Shown: in pieces, positions 24,358 to 33,157 of the stretch | How the letters are laid out: each line of letters begins with the position of its first letter | Position numbering within the stretch: the stretch's first letter is position 1 | NCBI RefSeq assembly: GCF_001613265.1 | Contig: NZ_BDCA01000001.1 | Location: forward strand, 124,001 to 188,000 | Length of the DNA: 64,000 nucleotides | From: Nocardia vermiculata NBRC 100427 | Lineage (GTDB): Bacteria; Actinomycetota; Actinomycetes; Mycobacteriales; Mycobacteriaceae | Direction of reading: 5' to 3' | The notes under the pieces: generated by a model | Seen by the model: the letters and a program-made list of their open reading frames with translations, nothing else | Databases searched by the model: none | What the model was told of the DNA's origin: nothing | Translations under genes and position numbers: made by a program

Positions 24358-24709
24358 CTAAGTATCGTCGCCATATGGCGCGTTGAGGTCATACAGCGGC
24401 GCCAGACGGACGGTTTGCCCACTGAGCATGTCCGGGTCGCTCCAGAACTGCTTCTAGGCGTTCCGGGCGAACGAATTGCGCGGCGCCGGCTAGGTCTTCA
24501 CCGACATGGCGCACGAGTGAGTAGGCGTCGCTTTCGTGGGATATGCCGAATTGACGCCGCCATTGTCGAAGGGTTTCGGGGCGATCCGGCAGCAGACCGG
24601 AGAGCCACGGGTCCAGGACCGACTCACGGTATCGGCCGGCCGGGCTCGGCATAGACACCGACAGCGGGGTGAAAGTCTCACTGAGCGAGTCCGAATAGCG
24701 CAGGCGCAT
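24358..24709 (-). pseudogene. hipA-like kinase gene remnant with internal deletion
   Basis: The minus-strand frame from 24709 encodes a HipA N-terminal domain: LSVSMPSPAGRYRES, WLSGLLPDRPETLRQW and VGEDLAGAAQFVRPERLEAV. A neighbouring frame then gives TVRLAPLYDLNAPYGDD, the HipA catalytic-core motif from near the C-terminus, ending at 24358. The kinase centre between them is missing and the 5' end is cut, so this is a collapsed relic of a HipA toxin gene. No hipB is present. Confidence 0.75.
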
Positions 24710-24745
24710 CTGGGTGGTCGGGCTTACACCGAGTCACACCAGCGA

Positions 24746-25684
24746 TCAAGAGGTCCTGGCGGGCAGCAACCGGTGCGTAGCATCGTGGTCGTGAGTGGGG
24801 ACGATCCGTGCGAAGTGCCGGGCGAGGTGCAGCCGGTGCAGGGTTTCGAATGTGCGGTCGCGGTCCTCGTCGAGTAGCGCGCCCGGATAACTTCCCTTCT
24901 GGCGAACATGGTCGACCTGGACCGTATGCCAGGCGGCGTCGCCGGCGAGCAGGATCCAGCCCTGCGTTGTGTGGACGAGAATGCCGACGCTGCCGGGCGT
25001 ATGGCCCGCGAGATCCACCAGCAGGACGGAGGCATCGCCGAACAGGTCGTGGCTGCGGGTGAAGGTCGAGACCGGCGGGCCGTCCAGCTCGTAGTCGACG
25101 ATCGGCCGATCGAGCAGGGAATCGCGCACCCCTGGCGTCGGAGCCATGGGCCCGGCCGAGATCCATTCGCGTTCGGTGCGGTGCAGGTGCACGGGAAGCC
25201 CCGGCAGGTCCAGCAATCCGCAGACATGATCCCAGTGCGTGTGGGTCGGGAGGGCGAAGTCCAGCTCGGGCGGTCCCGGCAATTCGCGCAGCGCCTCGAC
25301 CGTGGCAACGCTGCCGGCGGGCGGGCTTACCACGACCCGCAGCACCGCGGGGAGCTGCGCGAGCGTGCGCTGTTCGACATCGACACAGATGCTCGGATCA
25401 ACGATGAACCGCGCCTGCGGATGTTCCACCACGAACGACGTCAAAGACGTGCGCACCCGCGCCGGAGTGAACCGGCCCTCGGCGACACCGCAGGTCGGCA
25501 CGGCACGCGACCGCTGGGGCAGCGCAGTCACCGTCACCGTCACGCGCGGCTCGGGCAGGCCCGCGTCGATGATCGAGCGCAACAGCCGTTGATCGGCCCG
25601 ACGCGGGCGGACCATACCGGTAATCATTCCCACTGCGGCGCTGCAACATTCACCGAAACTCGGTGTTCGTGCCGGATCGGACAT
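24746..25684 (-). CDS. Metallo-beta-lactamase-fold hydrolase (AHL-lactonase type)
   Basis: The 312-residue protein starts at ATG 25684 with a GGGGGAG site upstream; in-frame codons to 26035 lack support and overlap another relic. It shows the metal motif LPTHTHWDHVCGL (HxHxDH), then LVDLAGHTPGSVGI, LLAGDAAWH and a final IVPTHDHD, as in N-acyl-homoserine lactonases and related hydrolases. The first 50 residues resemble a short helical cap. Substrate unknown; a lactone or thioester is likely. Confidence 0.85.
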   Translation of the reverse strand: MSDPARTPSFGECCSAAVGMITGMVRPRRADQRLLRSIIDAGLPEPRVTVTVTALPQRSRAVPTCGVAEGRFTPARVRTSLTSFVVEHPQARFIVDPSICVDVEQRTLAQLPAVLRVVVSPPAGSVATVEALRELPGPPELDFALPTHTHWDHVCGLLDLPGLPVHLHRTEREWISAGPMAPTPGVRDSLLDRPIVDYELDGPPVSTFTRSHDLFGDASVLLVDLAGHTPGSVGILVHTTQGWILLAGDAAWHTVQVDHVRQKGSYPGALLDEDRDRTFETLHRLHLARHFARIVPTHDHDATHRLLPARTS

Positions 25685-25847
25685 GTGTGCCGACTCCCCC
25701 GTATCGTGTCGACGACCCGATCGGCCGCCGCGAACGCGGCCACAGTAACAGCCGCAATCCCCTTGCGCACCAGCGCTTCCCTGTATGCCCCGGCCATAGC
25801 CTGGCGGTTGGATGTGATCGGCACTCACCACGTGCTCCACGACAACA

Positions 25848-26033
25848 GCAGAACGCCTCGAAGCACGCGGAGAACTCACCGGCGCCGCCATCATGCTGGT
25901 CGACCTCACCCAGAAATTCGGACCACTCCCCGGCACATCAGCGACGCCGGCCGACCGGGAAGCACCGAACAACTCCATGCCTGGGGCCGCGCCGTCCTCA
26001 CAGCCGACACACTCGACGGAATGCCCGATCGTC
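25848..26033 (+). pseudogene. Remnant of an Rpn/DUF4351-type nuclease C-terminus
   Basis: One frame reads AERLEARGELTGAAIML and LTQKFGPLP, and after a shift near 25930 another reads RHISDAGRPGSTEQLHAWG and RAVLTADTLDGM. Joined, they match the C-terminal pattern of Rpn-family (transposase-derived PD-(D/E)XK) proteins. The nuclease domain is missing. It lies between the MBL gene and dapA and is surely non-functional. Family assignment is tentative. Confidence 0.45.
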
Positions 26034-26101
26034 ACCGACTACCTCCGCCTCGGCTCTGCCGGACGTGGCACAACAATGAGGTGGTCGTCGCAGGTAGTGT
26101 C

Positions 26102-26998
26102 ATGACCATGGTGGACACCCCCTTCGGTCGAGTCGTCACGGCGATGGTGACCCCTATGCACGCCGACGGCTCGATAGACTACGACGGTCTGCAGAACCTC
26201 GCCGTGTATCTCGCCGACCACGGCCATGACGGGCTGCTGGTCAACGGGACCACGGGTGAGTCCGCCACCACCACCGACGAGGAGGACTACGCCTGCGTGC
26301 AGGCGGTGGTCGAGGCCGTGGGCGACCGCGTCTCGGTGATGGCCGGCTGCGGCACCAACGACACCGAGCATTCGACCCGTGCGGCCCGCGAAATGGTTGC
26401 CCGTGGGGCCGACTCCTTGCTCGTTGTCACGCCGTACTACAACAAGCCGCCGCAGGACTGCATCCTCGAGCACTTTCGCCTGGTCGCCGAGGCCGGCGAC
26501 GGGGCGCCCGTCATGCTGTACGACATCCCGGGGCGAACCGGGACAGCGCTGAGCACCGACACCATCCGCCGCGCAGCCGACATTCCCGCCGTACGCGCCG
26601 TCAAGGACGCCAAGGGTGATTTCTTCGAGGCCAGCCGGCTCATGTCGCAAACCGACCTGCTCTGGTATTCCGGCGACGACATCGTCAACCTGCCCCACCT
26701 CGCCCAGGGCGCGACCGGCATCGTGTCGGTGGTCGGACACGTCGCGGGCGACCGCTACGCAGAAATGATCGCCGCCGTCGACCGCGGCGACCTGCCCCGG
26801 GCGCGCGAAATCCACCGGCGCCTCATCCCCGCGGTCGACGCGATCATGCACGTCTCCCAAGGCGCCATCCAGTCCAAGGCCGCGATGAAAATGCTCGGCG
26901 TCATCTCCTCCGACACCTTGCGTATGCCGTACCGGCAGGGACCGGTGGAGCATCAGCAGCGATTGCGTGCGGGGCTCGAGGAGTCCGGTCTGTTGTAG
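26102..26998 (+). CDS. dapA: 4-hydroxy-tetrahydrodipicolinate synthase (DapA family)
   Basis: The 298-residue product starts at ATG 26102. It has the dapA landmarks LLVNGTTGESATT, VVTPYYNKPPQD, YDIPGRTG (catalytic Tyr) and VRAVKDAKGD with the Schiff-base Lys near 167. The enzyme condenses pyruvate with aspartate semialdehyde in lysine/diaminopimelate synthesis. It stands alone here rather than in the thyX-dapA neighbourhood common in this order, so it may be a second copy or another member of the aldolase family such as an N-acetylneuraminate-lyase-like enzyme. Confidence 0.85.
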   Translation: MTMVDTPFGRVVTAMVTPMHADGSIDYDGLQNLAVYLADHGHDGLLVNGTTGESATTTDEEDYACVQAVVEAVGDRVSVMAGCGTNDTEHSTRAAREMVARGADSLLVVTPYYNKPPQDCILEHFRLVAEAGDGAPVMLYDIPGRTGTALSTDTIRRAADIPAVRAVKDAKGDFFEASRLMSQTDLLWYSGDDIVNLPHLAQGATGIVSVVGHVAGDRYAEMIAAVDRGDLPRAREIHRRLIPAVDAIMHVSQGAIQSKAAMKMLGVISSDTLRMPYRQGPVEHQQRLRAGLEESGLL

Positions 26999-27009
26999 GC
27001 GCGCGGTGT

Positions 27010-27465
27010 TCAGCGGCCGATGACGACCGCCTTACGCCGTCGTCGCCACATGGCGAGTGCGACGACCAGCACGAAAACCTCTGCCGGACGGTCGAGTTCG
27101 GGCAGTTCGGCCTCGGCGTCGCGGATGCCCCTGCGGACCGAGCCGACGCGAGTGTCTCCTTCCACGAGTTCCAGATTTCGGCTGCCGAGTCCGGTGCGAG
27201 CCAGCCGGAACTCTCGCCCACCGACCGCGACGCGCCGGCCGCGGAGTCCGTCGCGTTCGGCGCTCGCCACCACCTGCCCATCCTGGGTCCGCAGGACGCA
27301 CGTGCTCCCGAATGCCGACCCGTCGAGTTGGTAGGTGCGCCCACTGACGTCCAGTTCGCCGCCATGTTGTGCAGTACGGGCGGAAATCGTCGTCACCGGG
27401 CTACCGTCGCCGGCTATTTCGTAACGGGCGGGAAGACCGGTCCGGCGTACGTGCAGTGTTGGCAT
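27010..27465 (-). CDS. Hypothetical beta-rich protein with C-terminal membrane segment
   Basis: The 151-residue product, from ATG 27465, alternates short beta strands (YEIAGDGSPVTTISAR, REFRLARTGLGSRNLEL) in a LURP-one/tubby-like rhythm and ends with AEVFVLVVALAMWRRRRK, a tail anchor. The longer frame to 27558 adds an Arg/Ser-rich stretch without a ribosome site. Function unknown; possibly a membrane-tethered lipid-binding domain. It is convergent with dapA. Confidence 0.55.
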   Translation of the reverse strand: MPTLHVRRTGLPARYEIAGDGSPVTTISARTAQHGGELDVSGRTYQLDGSAFGSTCVLRTQDGQVVASAERDGLRGRRVAVGGREFRLARTGLGSRNLELVEGDTRVGSVRRGIRDAEAELPELDRPAEVFVLVVALAMWRRRRKAVVIGR

Positions 27466-27612
27466 CTCGAGCCTTCTTTCCATGCTGGTTCGTCGGGCGG
27501 TGCTTTCCCTCTTCGAGCTTCGCAGCGCAGCGGAATGTCGGGTAGTACGCGTTGTCATCGGTACCGATGACAGTTGTCATCTGCGTTGTCCGGCCGACGC
27601 TAGCCTGGGCTG

Positions 27613-28794
27613 GTGAGCAGCGCAGCAGCCGTCGACGCCGAGGACCTGGTACTTCCCGCTGCGCGCCGCAGAATGGTGATCATCTTCGTCGCGGTCACCG
27701 GGACGATTGCCGCGGCGCTGCCGATCGTCTTCCTGGCGGCGGACTGGCCCGGAACCGTGTTCGCCATACCGTTGGTGTTACTGGATATCGGCGTACTGTC
27801 GCTGCACGCCTGGTGGTTCCGCCGTTCCCTGCGCCACCCGACGGCGCGTCCGCCGCGGACGTATCTGTTCCTTGCGGTGATCCTGGGAACGAGCCTGCTC
27901 GGCCTCGGGATTATCAGCAGCCCACTCGGTTCCGTCTGGGCGTTCGGCCCCGCGCTGCTGCTCGGAGACAGCCTGACCCGTCGCCACCGATGGACCGTCG
28001 TCACCTGGGTAACCGGCGCCGGCGTCGCCGCATTCGGCATCGGTGCACTGCTGGCGCCGCAACCGCCCGGTGGTGGACCCAACTGGGTCAGTGCCCTCAT
28101 CGCTGCCACCTACATGGCCGTGCTGTGGACGGCGAGTTTCAACCGTGTCTACTGGCTGGGGTCGATGAGCAGACTGGACACCTCCCGTCGTATGGCCGCC
28201 GACCTTGCCGCCGCCCGCGAACGGCTCCGGCTCGCCGACGACCTGCACGATATCCTCGGTCACGCACTGGAAGTTGTCGCTTTCAAAAGCGAACTCGCCG
28301 GCAAACTGCTGCCACCCGATGCCGCCGGGGCACGCAGCGAAATCGAGGAGGTGGCGCGAGTGGCCCGGAACGCGATGAGCGAAGTACGCAGCCTCAGCAG
28401 AGCTCGGCGCACCACCACCCTGGCAGCCGAACTCGCCGGAGCCCGCGCAACACTCGGCTCCGCAGGAATCGACCTGGTGGTGACCGGCGACCCGGCGCTG
28501 CTCCCCGACACGACCCAGGACGTGCTCGGGCGGGTGCTGCGTGAGGCGATGACCAACCTGCTGCGGCACGCCACGGCCACCCACTGCTCGGTAGTCCTGC
28601 GCTACGACACCGGCGTCGCCGAACTGATCGTGGTCAACGACGGGGTCACCGCGAGGAACAGCGGTCTGCGCGGCGCGGGCACCGGACTGCCCGGCCTGCA
28701 TCGCTACCTGGCCGAACGCCTCGGACGGCTGACCGCAGGACCCGCGGCGGACGGCACCTTCACCGTTCACGCCGAACTGCCGGCACACGCATGA
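27613..28794 (+). CDS. NarL-class sensor histidine kinase (DesK-like)
   Basis: The 393-residue protein starts at GTG 27613 and has five to six membrane helices in residues 20-185. A HisKA_3 box LADDLHDILGHALEVVAFK follows with the phosphorylated His near 211, and an HATPase domain with LREAMTNLLRHATATHC and GAGTGLPGLHRYL. There is no periplasmic domain, so it probably senses a membrane or membrane-soluble signal, as DesK does. It overlaps the response regulator gene by 4 nt (ATGA). Confidence 0.9.
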   Translation: MSSAAAVDAEDLVLPAARRRMVIIFVAVTGTIAAALPIVFLAADWPGTVFAIPLVLLDIGVLSLHAWWFRRSLRHPTARPPRTYLFLAVILGTSLLGLGIISSPLGSVWAFGPALLLGDSLTRRHRWTVVTWVTGAGVAAFGIGALLAPQPPGGGPNWVSALIAATYMAVLWTASFNRVYWLGSMSRLDTSRRMAADLAAARERLRLADDLHDILGHALEVVAFKSELAGKLLPPDAAGARSEIEEVARVARNAMSEVRSLSRARRTTTLAAELAGARATLGSAGIDLVVTGDPALLPDTTQDVLGRVLREAMTNLLRHATATHCSVVLRYDTGVAELIVVNDGVTARNSGLRGAGTGLPGLHRYLAERLGRLTAGPAADGTFTVHAELPAHA

Positions 28795-29396
28795 TCCGGG
28801 TCGTCCTCGCCGAAGACGAGCGCCTCACTCGTCACGCGGTAGCCACACTGCTCGGACTGGAAGGCGATCTCCTGATCGTTGCGCAGGCAGCCACGGGCGA
28901 GGAAGCACTGCAGGCCATTCGCACCTATCGACCCGATATCGCGGTGCTCGACATCGAGATGCCCGGACTCGACGGCGCCCAGGTCGCCGAGCGCGTCGCT
29001 ACGGACCACCCCGGCACCCGCTGCGTCATCCTCACCCGCCACGCCCGCCCCGGCGTCCTACGCCGCGCCCTCGCTGCCCGAGCAATGGGGTTCGTCACGA
29101 AGAACACGCCGGCCACCACGCTCGGCGAGGTGATCCGCGCCGTGCACTCCGGCGCCCGCTACGTCGATCCCGAACTCGCCGCGACCGCCCTCGACAGCGC
29201 GGACTGCCCGCTCACCGACCGCGAACTCGACGTATTGCGTCACGTAGGCCCCGCGACCAGCACGGGCGAGATCGCCGCGGCAGTGCACCTGTCCCCCGGT
29301 ACCGTCCGCAACTATCTCTCCTCGGCCATGCGCAAACTTCAAGCCCGCACCAGCGCGGAAGCGGCGGAACGCGCCCGAGATCACGGCTGGGTGTAA
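28791..29396 (+). CDS. NarL/LuxR-type response regulator (DesR-like)
   Basis: The 201-residue protein has a receiver domain with the acidic pocket AEDERL, the phospho-acceptor Asp in IAVLDIEMPGLDGAQ (about 54) and a Lys in FVTKNTP. The C-terminal LuxR helix-turn-helix reads LTDRELDVLRHV, STGEIAAAVHLSPGTVRNYL. It is translationally coupled to the kinase gene and ends the operon; a terminator hairpin follows. Confidence 0.95.
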   Translation: MIRVVLAEDERLTRHAVATLLGLEGDLLIVAQAATGEEALQAIRTYRPDIAVLDIEMPGLDGAQVAERVATDHPGTRCVILTRHARPGVLRRALAARAMGFVTKNTPATTLGEVIRAVHSGARYVDPELAATALDSADCPLTDRELDVLRHVGPATSTGEIAAAVHLSPGTVRNYLSSAMRKLQARTSAEAAERARDHGWV

Positions 29397-29401
29397 AGGT
29401 C

Positions 29402-29443
29402 CACAGGCGCTGATCCTTCCCAGCGGATCACCAACCGCCTGTG
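29402..29443 (+). terminator. Nested hairpin after two-component operon
   Basis: CACAGGCG (29402-29409) pairs with CGCCTGTG (29436-29443), and within it TGATCC pairs with GGATCA. The two-part stem starts 6 nt after the response regulator stop. No T-run is present, as is common in this group. Confidence 0.6.
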
Positions 29444-29604
29444 AATGAGCGTGCCGCGAGCATCCGGACCGGACTCCGCAGTTCAGCGGTTCGTTCGCTC
29501 TCCGTCGGTTGCTGGTGGATTCGCCGCACGGCTGCTCTCATCGGTTGACCGTGCCGTAGCGGCACAGTGTTGACTGCGATTTACGTCAACCGTAGGGAGC
29601 ACTC

Positions 29605-31497
29605 ATGACCGTGACCACCGACGAGCGGCCACCACTGATCGATGTGGAGACCTTCTTCGCCGATCCGCACTTCGCGCTCCCATCGATCTCCCCCGACGGC
29701 ACCCGTATCGCCTATGCCGCGCCGCATCGCGGGCGGCGCAACATCTGGGTTCGTGGGATCGACGGGACGCACGAGGAGGCCGTGCCGGTCACCCACGATG
29801 CGCGCCGCGGGATCGATACCTACTACTGGACCGACGACCCGCGCTGGTTGCTGTATCTGCAGGACACCGACGGTAACGAGGATTGGCATCTGTTTCGCGT
29901 CGACCTCGATGCGCCGGATATGTCGGCCGTGGATCTCACCCCGCTGGCGCCCGGATCGCGGGTGACGGGAGTGGAGCCGATCGCGGAGGCACCGGGCAGT
30001 GTTCTGGTGACGATGAACCGTCGCCCGATGTACTTCGACGCGTTCCGGATCGATATCGCCACCGGGACGACCACCGTGCACCACGAACAGGACAACCCCA
30101 CGGCCGCAACGCTGTTCGACCGATCCGGGCAGGCCCGGTTTCGCACCGCGCTGGCATCGGACGGTGTGCTCGAGGTCTCCGCGATCGACTCCGGCGCCGG
30201 GCAGCCGCGGTTGTTGTGTCGCCTCGGCGGCAGCGAGTATCCGCTGGGGATCCAACCGCAGCAGGTCACCGCGGACGGGACCGGGCTGCTAGTCGGGTCG
30301 TATCAGGACGGCGACGATCTGCGGTTGGTCCGGATCGATCACCGGACCGGTTCCCAGACGGTCGTCGCCGCGGTCGACGGGCACGATCTCGACATCAGCG
30401 GGATGGTGGCACCCGGCGTGCTCCCGCCCGCGGTGCACACCGGGCGGTCCGGTGAACTGTTCGCGGCGCGGTTCGTCGGTCCCCGCCCACACATCGAGAT
30501 CCTCGACGCTCACTTCGCCGAGGTCTACGCGGCGTTGCGGGAGTTGTCCGACGGGGTGCTGGGCACCATGTCCTGTGACGATTCCGGCGTGCGCTGGATC
30601 GTCACCTTCGTCCACGACCGCGATCCCGGCGTCACCTGGTTCTACGACCACGCCACCGGCGCCGCGCGGATGCTGTTCCGCTCCTATCCGGATCGGGACC
30701 CGGCCACGTCGGCACCGATGACACCCGTCGAATTCACCGCCCGCGACGGACTCCCCCTGCACGCATATCTGACCGTCCCGGTCGGAGTCCGGGCACGAAA
30801 CCTGCCGATGGTGCTGATCGTCCACGGTGGGCCGTGGTGGCACAACTCGTGGGGGTACAACCCCGAGGTGCAGTTCCTGGCCAACCGCGGATATGCGGTG
30901 CTGCAGGTCAACTTTCGCGGTTCGCTCGGTTACGGGCGCCGGCATGTCACCGCCGCGATCGGCGAGTTCGCCCGGGCAATGCACGACGACCTCATCGACG
31001 CCGTCGACTGGGCCGTCGACCGCGGCTACGCCGACCCCGCACGCGTCGGCATCTACGGCGGCTCCTACGGCGGGTATTCCGCGCTGGTCGGTGTCACCGT
31101 CACACCGGACCGTTTCGCCGCGGCGGTCGACTACGTCGGCATCTCCGATCTGGCGAACTTCCTGCGCACCCTGCCACCGTTCACCCGGCCGTACCAGGTC
31201 AACAATTGGTACCGCTACGTGGGCGATCCCGATATCCCCGAACAAGAGGCGGACATGCTCACCCGATCACCGATCACCATGGTCGACCGGATCACCACCC
31301 CGCTACTGGTTGCCCAGGGCGCCAACGATGTTCGCGTCGTCCGGGCCGAATCCGACAACATCGTCGCCTCCCTGCGTGAACGCGGTGTGCCGGTCGAGTA
31401 TCTGCTCGCCGACGACGAAGGACACGGTTTCGCCAACCCCGATAACGTGATTCGGCTCTGGCACGCCATCGAACGGCATTTCGGTGAGCATTTGTGA
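29605..31497 (+). CDS. S9-family serine peptidase (acylaminoacyl/prolyl-oligopeptidase type)
   Basis: The 630 residues comprise an N-terminal beta-propeller (about 20-360, repeating SPDGTRIAYAA-like blades) and a C-terminal alpha/beta hydrolase. The nucleophile elbow is GIYGGSYGGYSAL (Ser about 487), with Asp in QGANDVRVV (about 574) and His in DDEGHGFANPDN (about 606). No signal peptide is seen, so it is cytoplasmic and likely trims short peptides. GGGAG precedes the ATG and GTTGAC...GTCAAC half sites lie at 29570-29591. Confidence 0.92.
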   Translation: MTVTTDERPPLIDVETFFADPHFALPSISPDGTRIAYAAPHRGRRNIWVRGIDGTHEEAVPVTHDARRGIDTYYWTDDPRWLLYLQDTDGNEDWHLFRVDLDAPDMSAVDLTPLAPGSRVTGVEPIAEAPGSVLVTMNRRPMYFDAFRIDIATGTTTVHHEQDNPTAATLFDRSGQARFRTALASDGVLEVSAIDSGAGQPRLLCRLGGSEYPLGIQPQQVTADGTGLLVGSYQDGDDLRLVRIDHRTGSQTVVAAVDGHDLDISGMVAPGVLPPAVHTGRSGELFAARFVGPRPHIEILDAHFAEVYAALRELSDGVLGTMSCDDSGVRWIVTFVHDRDPGVTWFYDHATGAARMLFRSYPDRDPATSAPMTPVEFTARDGLPLHAYLTVPVGVRARNLPMVLIVHGGPWWHNSWGYNPEVQFLANRGYAVLQVNFRGSLGYGRRHVTAAIGEFARAMHDDLIDAVDWAVDRGYADPARVGIYGGSYGGYSALVGVTVTPDRFAAAVDYVGISDLANFLRTLPPFTRPYQVNNWYRYVGDPDIPEQEADMLTRSPITMVDRITTPLLVAQGANDVRVVRAESDNIVASLRERGVPVEYLLADDEGHGFANPDNVIRLWHAIERHFGEHL

Positions 31498-31802
31498 GCC
31501 GAGGCAATCGCGGCAATATGAGCGGCGAAGAGTTCGGGGTCGGAGCAGTCGAGGAGCAGGTGCACAGCCGCAACAACCTCGCCGTTGGGCACGGTCCGTC
31601 CGATCAGGAGCAAGTCGCCGTTCTTCAGACGCTTCGAACACTCCCGAAGGTGGCTCTGCACCTCGTATTCCCAGGGTTTCGGGTGGGGAAGTTTTCGTCC
31701 TCCCGGGCTTCTGGGCAGGGGCGTGGTGCACGAGAAGCTCTGCAGCAGTACCGCATCCCTTCGTCGTGTCACCCTCTCCCAGCCGATTATCGGCGCGCTC
31801 AC
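31498..31802 (-). pseudogene. GNAT acetyltransferase gene, 3'-truncated at the S9 gene
   Basis: The frame starts at a GTG overlapping the stop of the ImmA gene (GTGA). It encodes about 101 sensible residues including GGRKLPHPKPWEYEVQSHLR, LLIGRTVPNGEVVAAVHLL and ELFAAHIAAIA, the first strands of a GNAT-like fold. Exactly at the stop of the opposing S9 gene (31497) the product turns into antisense nonsense that runs on to 31215. The acetyl-CoA motif is missing, so a deletion has fused the gene end to the peptidase locus. Confidence 0.6.
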
Positions 31803-32938
31803 CCTGCTTGCCGACTACCGGCAGCCCATCTCTTCAAGTCTGCCGTGCTCGGTCGGTCTTGTAACCGTTCGGCGTAAGCCTCAGCAAGTTGTTCGTCATC
31901 CGGCTCGGGGAAATCGATCTCGTCGATCGGTACATCGAGAACCCAAGCAAGGTCCCGGGGCGAAGCGGCGCCGATTTCGACACGACTCTGCAACGCATCG
32001 ACCACGGTCGACGGAAAACGGCGAGCGGACGAACGCTGCTGCCTCACAATGACACTCTGCACACATGCCGGTGCATCAGCGTGCGCACGAATCAGTCGTG
32101 GTGTCGATTCCTGCATAGCGGCAGCGACCCTCGAGGACACTTGAACGCGGAGCACGTCCAAGCGGTTCTTCAGGGCAGCGGTCGAGACGCCTGTTCGCCA
32201 CAAGAAATTCGCCAGGCCGCGCTCGTCCATGTGCTGCCAATTCCCCTGAAGGATCACCTCTCTGGGCAGAAGCAGTTCCGCCGCGAAACGGTTGGCGGGC
32301 GCTTCTTCTCGTTCCGCCGGCTCCGCGGTATCACCGTGGTGACCGAGCGCCAGGTGGGCCAACTCATGCGCCAATGACCAGTTGCTCCGGAACCAGCTCG
32401 GAGTCGTGGCGAGCAAAACGACCGCTCGTGCTCCGATTGTGAGCGAGTAATCGGTCGTAAGCCCCGACACGCGAACAACGTCGACACCCAGCCGCTCCTC
32501 GGCGACAGCTGCGAACTTTCCGACGAAGTCTGCCCCCAGCACTTCACGCATCCGGACAGCACTGTCGGGGAGTGGCGGGCCGGCCGGCGGTCCGTCGGGA
32601 AAAGCCACGCTGTAGATGTGGACCACGTGCGCGAGGACCTCGTCATCTGTGGAACGGCCGGGATTCGTCGAGACCCGCAGGTTCTGATCCCAACTGTGCC
32701 GAGCAGCGATGCGGACTCGATGTGGATCCTCATTGCCCGTGACAAGCCAATAAAGGTCGGCACCGAGCTCTTCAGCGACCCTGGCCAGTTCGGTGGTCGA
32801 AAAACCCCGTTGCCCATTCAGGGCGCGCGAGAGCGCGTCGGGCTTCATACCGGTCCGAACGGCTAACACGCGCTGACTCATGCCGAGCGGCATCAGCGAC
32901 CGAATTCGGGCGCCCACCGCCGCGAGACTCTCGTCCAT
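31799..32938 (-). CDS. XRE helix-turn-helix plus ImmA/IrrE metallopeptidase
   Basis: The 379-residue protein has an XRE-type DNA-binding domain at 5-65 (MSQRVLAVRTGMKPDALSRA) and a COG2856 domain with NWSLAHELAHLALGHHG (HExxH near 198), followed by EEAPANRFAAELLLP. ImmA/IrrE proteins cleave partner repressors, and XRE-COG2856 fusions occur in mobile-element and toxin-antitoxin-like loci. It is translationally coupled to the truncated GNAT gene and has a 33-bp palindrome just upstream of its start, implying autorepression. Confidence 0.9.
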   Translation of the reverse strand: MDESLAAVGARIRSLMPLGMSQRVLAVRTGMKPDALSRALNGQRGFSTTELARVAEELGADLYWLVTGNEDPHRVRIAARHSWDQNLRVSTNPGRSTDDEVLAHVVHIYSVAFPDGPPAGPPLPDSAVRMREVLGADFVGKFAAVAEERLGVDVVRVSGLTTDYSLTIGARAVVLLATTPSWFRSNWSLAHELAHLALGHHGDTAEPAEREEAPANRFAAELLLPREVILQGNWQHMDERGLANFLWRTGVSTAALKNRLDVLRVQVSSRVAAAMQESTPRLIRAHADAPACVQSVIVRQQRSSARRFPSTVVDALQSRVEIGAASPRDLAWVLDVPIDEIDFPEPDDEQLAEAYAERLQDRPSTADLKRWAAGSRQAG

Positions 32939-32950
32939 GCACTTACCCTA

Positions 32951-32983
32951 CCGGCGATGTTGGGATTTTCCCAACGTCGCCGG
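32951..32983. promoter_or_regulatory. 33-bp operator upstream of the XRE-ImmA gene
   Basis: CCGGCGA-T-GTTGGGA, then TTT, then TCCCAAC-G-TCGCCGG: two 15-bp arms with one mismatched pair around a 3-nt centre. It begins 12 bp upstream of the ATG at 32938. This is the expected binding site of the XRE domain encoded by that gene. Confidence 0.8.
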
Positions 32984-33157
32984 GTGCTTCCGAAACTCAA
33001 CCAACCGCCGCACACGTCCGACACACCAAATCGTCTTTACCCAATTGTTGCCATCTCAAACCTTTGGTTATGTAACACGCATCACACCAATGGCTATCTC
33101 TCAGCACACGACTCCGGTCGCGATGCCAGACCCACCCCCAACCAGAGGCAATCAGTC

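Noticed and set aside
24908..26101. Long in-frame 5' extension of the dapA frame
   Set aside because: It runs antisense through the MBL gene and through a relic; DapA homology starts right after ATG 26102.
31215..31497. Continuation of the GNAT-like frame into the S9 peptidase gene
   Set aside because: From 31497 onward it is the exact antisense of the peptidase coding sequence and lacks GNAT motif A.
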